64,000 nucleotides of DNA. Origin: Thermococcus sp. GTDB taxonomy: Archaea > Methanobacteriota_B > Thermococci > Thermococcales > Thermococcaceae. Shown here piece after piece: positions 1 to 8,436 of this stretch. The notes beneath the pieces were generated by a model that had not been told where the DNA came from, did no database searches, and saw nothing but the letters and a program-made list of their open reading frames with translations. The first letter of the stretch is position 1. Every line of letters starts with the position of its first letter. The stretch covers positions 1 to 64,000 of the forward strand of contig NZ_JAMOQU010000019.1 in NCBI RefSeq assembly GCF_027063845.1. The letters run 5' to 3'. The translations under genes and the position numbers were made by a program.

Positions 1-853
<853 letters not shown>

Positions 854-895
854 GCCCCTTTTCCCACTTTTAAATACTGGTTTGTAGGCTTAAGA

Positions 896-903
896 TTTAT
901 AAG
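896..903 (+). promoter_or_regulatory. TATA box for tRNA-Gln
   Basis: TTTATAAG sits about 27-33 nt before the mature tRNA 5' end at 929, the spacing expected of an archaeal TATA element with a short 5' leader. Confidence 0.6.
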
Positions 904-928
904 CCTGGACTCTGCTTTTCTATCGGGC

Positions 929-1004
929 AGCCCCGTGGTGTAGCGGCCAAGCATGCGGGACTTTGGATCCCGCGACCCGGGTTCGAATCCCGGCGGGGCT
1001 ACCA
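929..1004 (+). tRNA. tRNA-Gln (anticodon TTG), CCA encoded
   Basis: The acceptor arm AGCCCCG (929-935) pairs with CGGGGCT (994-1000), followed by discriminator A and an encoded CCA (1002-1004). The anticodon stem CGGGA/TCCCG encloses the loop CTTTGGA, giving anticodon TTG. The T-arm is CCGGG, TTCGAAT, CCCGG. The D-arm carries the B-box-like GTGGTGTAGC. No intron is seen. A perfect 10-bp hairpin follows two bases later (1007-1030). Confidence 0.97.
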
Positions 1005-1543
1005 TAGAAACTTTGCCTTCGCAAAGTTTCATCAAAGTTTGTAGCTCTTTCTAGAAGGCCCTATTTCAAAATTTCAAATTAATTGGCTGTGTTGAGTAAG
1101 AGAACTTTTTAAATTGCCCCTTTTGGAAGGGTTTGATATTTAAATCGACGCCTGGAGGGCGTCAAGGGAAATAAACCCTTTTGAGGGTGTCGGCTCTAAT
1201 GGTTCTCTCTTAAAAGGTACGGTTTTACAAGCAAAATCTGTGCTCCATTCGAGCCTTGAGCGGAGAGCTACCAACTTTTGGTGAAGCTTTTTCCAAAAGC
1301 TTCCTGTACTCTCAAACCCCTGGAGTGGGGCTTCGCCCCACCCTGAAACTTTGCCTGCGCGATGTCGAGCTTTGCTCGAGGTATGGGACAGCAGTTCCTC
1401 AGAGTTTGACCAAGTTCGTAACTCCCTAGAATCTAAATCAACGCCCAAAGAGACCCTCAAAAGAGGAGTAAACCCTCTATAGAGCTGTTTCAGTTTGTTC
1501 GCTCTTAAAAACTTCTTAGTCTCTAGCGGAATGCAGTCAAACT
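1005..1543. repeat. Gene-poor region with a cluster of short perfect hairpins
   Basis: No convincing gene lies in this 540-bp stretch. It holds at least five perfect inverted repeats with tiny loops: GAAACTTTGC/CTTC/GCAAAGTTTC (1007-1030), GACGCC/GGCGTC (1147-1163), GAAGCTTTT/TCC/AAAAGCTTC (1283-1303), GTGGGGC/TTC/GCCCCAC (1325-1341) and TCGAGC/TTT/GCTCGA (1365-1379). CTTTTGAGGGT (1178-1188) is complementary to ACCCTCAAAAG (1453-1463), and the first hairpin's left arm recurs near 1345. A minus-strand frame is open over most of it, but the residue composition looks random. It could be a degenerate repeat element, an integration scar beside the tRNA, or a structured non-coding RNA. Confidence 0.6.
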
Positions 1544-2398
1544 TTAGGGCTTTCTTAGTGTCCTCTTCTTGGGATGCATATTTAGATGTCTCCACAAGAA
1601 GAACAAAATAGATCTATCCTTTCTTGCGTGTTTGATCTTTTTTGCTTCTTTCAATTTTGAACTCTCAGCAGAGGAAACAAAAAGAACATCATCCAAAAAC
1701 AATTTCATGAAAAACATTAGGAGAAATCCAGGGATTAAAAAAACCTCTGATGGAGACTTAAGGGTAAAATAACCCAAGACTAATATCATAAAAACAAACA
1801 ATCCACAACCTTTTGACACTTTTAATGATATTAATAAAATGGAAACAGCAATAACCCAAATAATAACAGTCAGAACACTTACATGTACGAAGATTCCGCT
1901 CTTAATAAGTCCAACAATAACAAAGACTATTATGCTAATTCCAACAGCCGAGTACTCCCAAGTACGCGGAGTGAGATTTGGCTTTGGAGACAATTTTAGT
2001 TTTAGGCTTTCCTCAGCCATATAAATGAAAAATATAAACAGAAAGAACGCAACGCTAAATAAAGCTATCATACGGGGGAGATTGCTGATAAAATCCTTGG
2101 GATTATCTGATAGATACCTCGCAATTACAATTGAAACTGACAAAGCTAAAAAAGCATCAAGGAATGCACCAGCAATTTTGTCCATCCCCTTGTTTTTGTT
2201 GGAGGAATACACGTGACCTAAAGCAAATGACATAGCCATGAACATTGAGAAAACCGCTACAAAGACATATTCATCCTGTATCCCACTATCCTTGAGCATC
2301 TCCGACACAACAGTTGCGATTATCGTAGCAACTGCGATAAAGAAACTGAAGACGCTAATAGGATCTGGATGATCTGGATTATTTTTATCGTCAGCCAT
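1544..2398 (-). CDS. Uncharacterised multi-pass membrane protein (AT-rich)
   Basis: The predicted 284-residue protein has roughly seven to eight hydrophobic segments. The first is near residues 14-34; others follow near 47-65, 78-95, 108-128, 150-168, 174-192, 198-212 and 218-234. The C-terminus is basic and lysine-rich. I recognise no family. The start ATG at 2398 is supported by GGTGGTGAT two nt upstream. The coding sequence is clearly more AT-rich than its neighbours and lies between the hairpin region beside tRNA-Gln and a normal-composition gene, so it may be acquired. The last residues run into the hairpin region, so the native stop may have been altered. Confidence 0.75.
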   Translation of the reverse strand: MADDKNNPDHPDPISVFSFFIAVATIIATVVSEMLKDSGIQDEYVFVAVFSMFMAMSFALGHVYSSNKNKGMDKIAGAFLDAFLALSVSIVIARYLSDNPKDFISNLPRMIALFSVAFFLFIFFIYMAEESLKLKLSPKPNLTPRTWEYSAVGISIIVFVIVGLIKSGIFVHVSVLTVIIWVIAVSILLISLKVSKGCGLFVFMILVLGYFTLKSPSEVFLIPGFLLMFFMKLFLDDVLFVSSAESSKLKEAKKIKHARKDRSILFFLWRHLNMHPKKRTLRKP

Positions 2399-2423
2399 TA
2401 ATCACCACCGTCTTCACTGTTTA

Positions 2424-3110
2424 TCAAAACGCAAACTCCTCCACGCTGAACTGCTCGACGACTCTCTCGAAGTCAGTCTCAGGAGTGTAAACGAATCCAC
2501 AGCGGGTGCACTTCAAAACGCCGTTCTCTTCGCTCAACGGGGAGAAGCAGACCGGACAGCGGTACTCCTCTCGCCTCAAAGAGTCATAAACCTCGTCCCT
2601 CATGACGAGCAGGTTGAGCTCGCTCTCCCAGTCCTCGTGGAGCATTCCCCAGTAGGGGGTCTCTACGGGGTAGAAGTCCTCGAGGATTAGGGCCTTAATC
2701 CCTATCCCCCTCACGCCAAGAGGAAGCCTCTCGGCGGGCTCAATGGAAACAACGAACTGGTCGTAGAACTCAATGTTCTCGGCCCTAACGGTTAAACCCC
2801 TCGACAGCCTTGAACGGAGCGGAATCAACTGGAGGAACAGGCTTTCCCGCTCGACGTCCCAGCTCGCGCTTATTGAGACGCTCCCCTTCACGAAGAACTG
2901 GGTTATCGAGCGCTCGTCCTTCTCTTCGCCAGCAAAGGAAAAGCCCAGCTTTCTCATCGCCCTTCCGAGGAAGTTCGGCCTGGGGAGCTTTTGGTAGTTA
3001 ATCAGATACTCCCCTATCCACCCCGCAAGGGGCATGGAGTAGCCTATGAACGCCTGCCTCTCGACGCGCAGGTAGGCAACGCTGGGGAGGAGCTTGAACT
3101 GGTCGAGCAT
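2424..3110 (-). CDS. Conserved hypothetical protein with C-terminal zinc ribbon
   Basis: The 228-residue protein ends in a CPVC...CTRC zinc-ribbon pair around residues 186-205. The N-terminal 180 residues are mixed alpha/beta with no signal peptide or membrane segment. Function is not recognised. It is transcribed in the same direction as the DP2 gene and lies 31 bp beyond its stop codon, so it could be the last gene of the orc1-DP1-DP2 transcript; that is inference from spacing. The start ATG at 3110 has no strong ribosome-binding site. Confidence 0.75.
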   Translation of the reverse strand: MLDQFKLLPSVAYLRVERQAFIGYSMPLAGWIGEYLINYQKLPRPNFLGRAMRKLGFSFAGEEKDERSITQFFVKGSVSISASWDVERESLFLQLIPLRSRLSRGLTVRAENIEFYDQFVVSIEPAERLPLGVRGIGIKALILEDFYPVETPYWGMLHEDWESELNLLVMRDEVYDSLRREEYRCPVCFSPLSEENGVLKCTRCGFVYTPETDFERVVEQFSVEEFAF

Positions 3111-3141
3111 CGGAAGAAATAGGCAGAGGGACTATAAATAG

Positions 3142-6100
3142 CTAACTCCCGAAGAACTCATCGAGGCTTATGCGCTTCTTCCGCTTTGCCTTCGCCTTCT
3201 CCCTCTTGACTTCCTTCTTGAGGTCTATCGACTTTTCGGCCTTGGGCATCTTCTCCTTCTTGACCTCATTCTCTGCCTTCGCTTTCCCCGCCTTCCCGTT
3301 CTTTCCGTTGAAGCCGTCGAGGTAGCCGTTCTTTCCGTTGGAAGAACCCGTCCGCTCCCTAATCATCTTCTCGCACACATCCGCCGAGAAGCCGAGCAGA
3401 GTCCTCTGCTTTTCGGGCAAAACCGTCTCGAAGAGCGTCTTTATGTCCTTTTCGGTCAGGCAAATCCTCTGCCTCGTGTAGTCCTTGACTTTATAGCGGG
3501 TAACCAGCATCTTTGCAGTGGGCAGGTACTTTTCCACCGCACCTTTGCTCACAGTCAGGACGATTTTTCCACCGCACTTCGGACAGCGCCCGATGAGCGG
3601 AGGCCTCCGATATTTCGTGTTGCACTTCACACAGCGGAACTCCTGCCTCGTGAAGCTCCTCAGGTTACCCCTTAGGTCGGGAATCAGGTGGGAGTTGAGT
3701 ATTGTTTCCGCAACGTGGTGTTCATCGACCGCGCGAATGCGCTCCGCCAAAGCGAGCTGTCTCTCGACCTTCTCGACCATGTCGCCGAGCTGTTTATACA
3801 GGCTCATCTTCGGACCAAGGCCTATGTCGTCCGTATCGTGGGTGAACTTTATCCCCTCGTACATCTCAGGCTTGCCGAGTCTATCTTCAACGCGCTCGAT
3901 GAACTTAACTTCCTTCGGCGATTTCATCTCGTAGGTGGCTTTGTAGAACTCAAGGGGATAATAGCGAACGACGTCCATGTTGTGGACCTCGCTGTCCACC
4001 TCACGCGGGTCGAGCCTCGTCGTAACGACCAGCGGTGCGTCCATTTTACCGCCGCGCTTCTCGGGGAGGTAATACTTGCTGAAGTTTAGTAGCGCATCGA
4101 GGAGAAGCATTACAGCGTCCTCGTCGCCGTCGCATTGGTGTGTTACAATATTTTCATTTATTAGCACATCATGGTAGCTTTTAGCGTTCAATGAGAACAC
4201 AAAGTCATCTTTAGGCTTGAGATATTCGACGTGCTTAACTTTGACAATCCATCCCATCTCATGTGAGTATCTGTCCCTGTTGTTTGTTTTGGCCGAATGA
4301 GTTGAATAGACAGAATTCTTGCGCTTACTGATGAACCCTATTTCTCTAAAGAACACATGGTAGTGCTCACCCGCAATGTTCAATGCATAAACTGTTGAGA
4401 CGGGAACTTCGCTTCTACGTTCAAGGTGATAGAGCCTGCTACGAGCGTTTCCCCTGTTGGCATTCTTATCGAGAGTATAATATCCTCTGATTCCGAATTT
4501 CGAAATCAGTAGCGTTTCAATGTCCTCAAGGAGGGCCTTATTAACGCTGTAAACCACCACCCTCGGAACTGTACTGAGAGCACTTCCGTCGCCCTCAAAG
4601 TAAGCCCTCAGCATCTCCGCAACGGCGTCTTTCGGTAGTACATAAACCAGACTGGGAACGCGCTTTGTGTGGGCGTTCTTCCCTGCACTGAGAACTTCTG
4701 TGAAGAGCAGGTACAGAATACGCGAGCCAACGGTGACCTTCTCCCCGCGCTCATAGATTCCAAAACCATCACCGAAAGCCTCTCTCAATGCTCTCTTGAG
4801 GTCCTCGCGAACTTCATCGTCCGCTATCGAGAAGCTTATCTGGTAAACGCTGTTGCTTTCCCTCGCGTAGCCCTCGGCGAGGTAATAGCCAAGAACCCTC
4901 ATCAGAGGCTTTATTGGAACAAAGCGCTTGATTGTGACTTTATCCCTCTTGAAAGCAAGCTTACAGTCGGGAACATCCTTAATGGACAGGCCCTTTTCCT
5001 CAAGAGCTTCAAGCACTCTGGAAAGCGGTACCGAGTCTCTCTGAAGGTAATCGTATTTGACTTCAGCCCCAATCAAAGAAAGCCAGTACGAAAGTCCGCG
5101 AACCATTATGGAATCCCAGAGGGATTTAAACTTCTCGTCAGCGAAGGCCTCCAACAGGTCAAGGTTTTCAAGGGAAACTTCTCCGAATTCAAGTCTCGGA
5201 ACGAGTATCCTATCGCCCTCCTTCACCTCAAAGGCCCTCTTTTCCACGAACTTCCCGTTTTCGTAGACGAGAACCGGGTGATCGACGGTCGTTTCGAAGC
5301 TCCTCCCGAGTTCGAGCTCGAAGCGAATCAGGTGGTCGGTGCTTGGAGCTTTTATGACGTCCTCGATGTCGGTGAGAACAACCTTCCCGCTCTTGGGGTC
5401 AAAGGAGTAGACCTTAACGTTCCTCTTCGGCTTCCTTCTCACGTAGACCATATTTTCGTAGCTCTCCCCTTCAAACAGCTCGTAGAGCTCGCGGAGAGTT
5501 ATCCTCGCAGGTTTTCCATCAATCTGGACTAAGATTCTCGTATCCCCAGGGAAGCAGTTCCTCCTCTTCGCCGCATGATAATACGGGTGCGCGTAGCCGA
5601 CCAAAACGTCGGAGAAGCCTATTATCCTGCCGATGATTCCGGCAGAGGTGTGGGGCGCTAAACCGATGACGAGGTGGCCTATCAGGTCTTCCATCTTCTC
5701 GGCGTTGTAGAACCTCGGCAGACCGTAGAACTTCTCAAGCAGGTCATCGACGAAGCGCGCGACCTTGAGGAGGTATTTACCCGCCTCGTAGGAGAGGATT
5801 ATGTCCTGAACCTTCAGCTCGACTATCTGGTCGTCCCTCTCAAGGGGCTTGCCCTCGAAGTCATGCGTATACCCGAGTTCGCGAAGCTTTTCAACGCTGA
5901 CCCCTATCTCCTTCGGCTTGAAGTGGGTTATCGGAGCATCAGTGGCGTCGAAGCGGATTGTGCCGTCCTTGAAAACGTAGACGTCGTTCTTGACCCTCAG
6001 AAGGCCCTTTTCGAGGGGCTCGGCCATCTTGTAGCCCGAGGTCATACCCTTGACGCCCTTGAGCCTGTCGATGCCGTAGACCTTGACGTTCTCCATCGCC

Positions 6101-8436
6101 CTTCTGAGCAGTTCGGAGGGCTTTATTTCCCTCTCAGCGTAGGGCCTCAGCTCGACGTCACAGCGCGGACAGCGGAAGCCGAACTCCTTAGCCTCGCTTT
6201 CAGGATAATCAACGTTGCACTTGGGGCAGTGCCATAGGAGCTCCTTCCTCGTCCCGCAGACGGGGCAGAGGTGCTCGGGGCCAACGTGTCCGCACTTCGG
6301 GCACTTGAAGAATGCTATCTCAACCTTAGCAGTCTTGCCCTCCTCAGCGGCCTTCTTAATGTCCCTGCTCTGCCCGCCAGCGAGGCCAATCGGGAAGAGC
6401 ACCTGAACAGGGGGCTTCATCTTCCTCTCCTTGGCCTTCTCGGGTCTGCCCATTCTGGCCCCTATCCAGCTTATTCCCCTGTCGCGGAGCTTTATCGGGT
6501 TGTTCTCGTTGATTATATCAATGACCGTGTGGAACGGCTTAGCCTTGAACTCCCACTCGAGGTTGCCGAGGGGCGTGAGAAGGGCCGAGCTCCAGGGATA
6601 GTCCACGACGATGACCTTCCTCCTGTCCTCTGTCCTCTCGAGCCTGTGGGGCAGGCCGAGGAGCTCAAGGTAGCGCTTGATTTGAGGGTCGTTTTCGAGG
6701 ATTACCTTCTTCGCGAACTTCAGCTTCCTGAACTCGTCCCACTCGATTTGGGCGTTTAGTAAAGCCTTCTGGAGTTCCTCCACTTCCTCCGGCTTCAGCG
6801 TGTTCCAGTAGAGGGTGTAGTAGGGGTGGAAGGGTATGTCCAGAACCTTCGAGAGGTGTATCGCCAGCTCGACGCTCGGCTTAACCCGGAGTGGGTCTCT
6901 CAAAAGGCTTTCCAGAAAATCTGAGTCTATTTCAAGATATTCGGCTGCTTCCTCAACGGCCTCGCGCGGGTTGTCGGAGAAGGGCTTGAGCTCGACCTCG
7001 TAGAGCTCCTCGATTGCTTTCACCAGCTCCTGAACCCACCATTCCTCGACGTAGTTGGCCGGCAAAAGCGTCTGATTGTTCTCAACGAAGTCGCCGAAGT
7101 TCACGAGGGCATCTCCGACGTATAGAATCTCCTCAATCTCGTTTTTAACCCTAAGAGCCGTCTCGTAGTCGTCAACCCGTACGACGCTCCCGTCCTTGAG
7201 CTTGACTATCGGGCCTTCCACTGTTGTCGCGGGGGTAACGATACAGCCCTTTCCGGGCCTCTCGGTTTTCATCTGCGTTCCTATCGCTATGAACTCGTCG
7301 AGGATTATCATTGTGGCCGGGTTAACGCTCCACGTCGCGAAGCCGCTAACGCGACTCCTTCCGTAGCGCAGGCGGAAGCCACCGTTCTCTGAAGGCTCGG
7401 CAAAGAGGGGCCTGCCACCTATTATCTCCTTCGTGTACTTCTTGTTGGGGGCGATGTTGGCTCTAAACCTCTCGTAGAGCTCGTAGTAGAAGCCCTTTTC
7501 AACCTTCTCGGTGATTTCCTCTTTAGTTGAATCCTCGGCCTTGGATTCGTCGGCCTTGGGCTCCTCGGATTTGCCCTTCTCCTTGGCCTCCACGAACTCC
7601 TTTATCCAGTCCCAGCCTTCCACGCCCATCTTGTCTATGTACTTGACGAGCTTCTTTGCCTTCTGGAGGACGCCTTCCGCCAAAACGAGAATCGCTCCAC
7701 CGCGCAGGTGGTTGGTCTCGACGCCGGGAACGTTCCTGTGACTCACTTCCACCTTATCGGTCTCTTCACCGGTTATCTCGATGGGGATGTTTCTCATCGC
7801 GAGCCTTACCTCATCGGCCTCGGGGTGATACTGCAGTCTCGTAACGGCTCTATGATAGAGGTCTATCTCCTCGACCATCCTCTCTATATGCTCCTCGCTC
7901 GGCTTGAAGCGGTCGAGGCCGAGCTTTTTCCTCACGTAGTCGCCAACGAGAACGCTCAACGCCTGAGCAGTTCCACCGGAGCTCCTAATTGGGCCCGCGT
8001 AGTAGAGGGCCAGGTACTCGCTGTTGTCAGCCCAGGTGTTGCGCTTGATTTTGACGTCAGCTATTCCCTCAAGCGGAGCCGAGACGATACCCTCTGTGAG
8101 TATCGCGAGGGCAGTTCTGACGGCCTGCTCCGCGTACTTCTCCTTGCTCCCCAGGTCGCCGAACTTGCCCTCGATGATTTCATCAACGACCTTAAGAGCC
8201 GCCAGTTCCTTACCGTACTCCTTGACGAGCTCTCTAATCCTTTCGGCGACTCCAGGGGGGCCGACGAGGCTCTCAACACGGCCGGCCATGTCGGTTGCTT
8301 GGGGAACCTCAACGTCGAGGCTTGGGTCTTTCCCCTGGGCCCGGGCCTTTCTCGCAATCTCGTAGGCCCTGTCAATCTCCCTCTGGAGTGATTCGAAGTA
8401 AGCCTTCATCTCAGGCGAGTAGAGCTCTTCCCCCAT
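3142..8436 (-). CDS. polC: DNA polymerase D large (catalytic) subunit DP2, intein-containing precursor
   Basis: Catalytic subunit of the replicative polymerase PolD, acting with DP1 (8437-10614). The precursor is 1764 residues; removing the intein (residues 961-1434) leaves 1290, close to Pyrococcus DP2. Cys4-type zinc modules appear before the intein (CPKCGHVGPEHLCPVC, then CPKC...CPRC) and after it (CVKCNTKYRRPP...CPKC). The catalytic acidic motif CDGDED directly follows the splice junction. A low-complexity acidic/lysine-rich insert lies near residues 290-315. The C-terminus is Lys/Asn/Gly-rich and ends in a PCNA-interaction-like motif, RISLDEFF. The ATG at 8436 directly follows the DP1 stop, giving the operon orc1-DP1-DP2. 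Confidence 0.97.
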   Translation of the reverse strand: MGEELYSPEMKAYFESLQREIDRAYEIARKARAQGKDPSLDVEVPQATDMAGRVESLVGPPGVAERIRELVKEYGKELAALKVVDEIIEGKFGDLGSKEKYAEQAVRTALAILTEGIVSAPLEGIADVKIKRNTWADNSEYLALYYAGPIRSSGGTAQALSVLVGDYVRKKLGLDRFKPSEEHIERMVEEIDLYHRAVTRLQYHPEADEVRLAMRNIPIEITGEETDKVEVSHRNVPGVETNHLRGGAILVLAEGVLQKAKKLVKYIDKMGVEGWDWIKEFVEAKEKGKSEEPKADESKAEDSTKEEITEKVEKGFYYELYERFRANIAPNKKYTKEIIGGRPLFAEPSENGGFRLRYGRSRVSGFATWSVNPATMIILDEFIAIGTQMKTERPGKGCIVTPATTVEGPIVKLKDGSVVRVDDYETALRVKNEIEEILYVGDALVNFGDFVENNQTLLPANYVEEWWVQELVKAIEELYEVELKPFSDNPREAVEEAAEYLEIDSDFLESLLRDPLRVKPSVELAIHLSKVLDIPFHPYYTLYWNTLKPEEVEELQKALLNAQIEWDEFRKLKFAKKVILENDPQIKRYLELLGLPHRLERTEDRRKVIVVDYPWSSALLTPLGNLEWEFKAKPFHTVIDIINENNPIKLRDRGISWIGARMGRPEKAKERKMKPPVQVLFPIGLAGGQSRDIKKAAEEGKTAKVEIAFFKCPKCGHVGPEHLCPVCGTRKELLWHCPKCNVDYPESEAKEFGFRCPRCDVELRPYAEREIKPSELLRRAMENVKVYGIDRLKGVKGMTSGYKMAEPLEKGLLRVKNDVYVFKDGTIRFDATDAPITHFKPKEIGVSVEKLRELGYTHDFEGKPLERDDQIVELKVQDIILSYEAGKYLLKVARFVDDLLEKFYGLPRFYNAEKMEDLIGHLVIGLAPHTSAGIIGRIIGFSDVLVGYAHPYYHAAKRRNCFPGDTRILVQIDGKPARITLRELYELFEGESYENMVYVRRKPKRNVKVYSFDPKSGKVVLTDIEDVIKAPSTDHLIRFELELGRSFETTVDHPVLVYENGKFVEKRAFEVKEGDRILVPRLEFGEVSLENLDLLEAFADEKFKSLWDSIMVRGLSYWLSLIGAEVKYDYLQRDSVPLSRVLEALEEKGLSIKDVPDCKLAFKRDKVTIKRFVPIKPLMRVLGYYLAEGYARESNSVYQISFSIADDEVREDLKRALREAFGDGFGIYERGEKVTVGSRILYLLFTEVLSAGKNAHTKRVPSLVYVLPKDAVAEMLRAYFEGDGSALSTVPRVVVYSVNKALLEDIETLLISKFGIRGYYTLDKNANRGNARSRLYHLERRSEVPVSTVYALNIAGEHYHVFFREIGFISKRKNSVYSTHSAKTNNRDRYSHEMGWIVKVKHVEYLKPKDDFVFSLNAKSYHDVLINENIVTHQCDGDEDAVMLLLDALLNFSKYYLPEKRGGKMDAPLVVTTRLDPREVDSEVHNMDVVRYYPLEFYKATYEMKSPKEVKFIERVEDRLGKPEMYEGIKFTHDTDDIGLGPKMSLYKQLGDMVEKVERQLALAERIRAVDEHHVAETILNSHLIPDLRGNLRSFTRQEFRCVKCNTKYRRPPLIGRCPKCGGKIVLTVSKGAVEKYLPTAKMLVTRYKVKDYTRQRICLTEKDIKTLFETVLPEKQRTLLGFSADVCEKMIRERTGSSNGKNGYLDGFNGKNGKAGKAKAENEVKKEKMPKAEKSIDLKKEVKREKAKAKRKKRISLDEFFGS
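4135..5556 (-). mobile_element. Intein in DP2 with LAGLIDADG homing endonuclease
   Basis: The intein is 474 residues (961-1434 of the precursor). The N-terminal splice block is CFPGDTRILV. A TTVDHPVLV block B follows. Two dodecapeptide motifs, LGYYLAEGYA and LRAYFEGDGS, mark a DOD homing endonuclease. The C-terminal block ends in DVLINENIVTHQ before extein CysDGDED. The last residue is Gln rather than the usual Asn, as known for the Pyrococcus abyssi PolII intein. Insertion is inside the polymerase active-site motif, so polymerase activity depends on splicing. Codon use is slightly more AT-rich than the exteins. Confidence 0.95.

Noticed and set aside
1140-1595. 151-residue minus-strand open frame over the hairpin region
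   Set aside because: Residue composition is unlike a folded protein, it is built from hairpin DNA, has no ribosome-binding site, and overlaps the membrane gene's 3' end.
4669-5532. 287-residue plus-strand frame antisense to the DP2 intein
   Set aside because: Shadow of the highly biased codon use of DP2; no family features and no ribosome-binding site.
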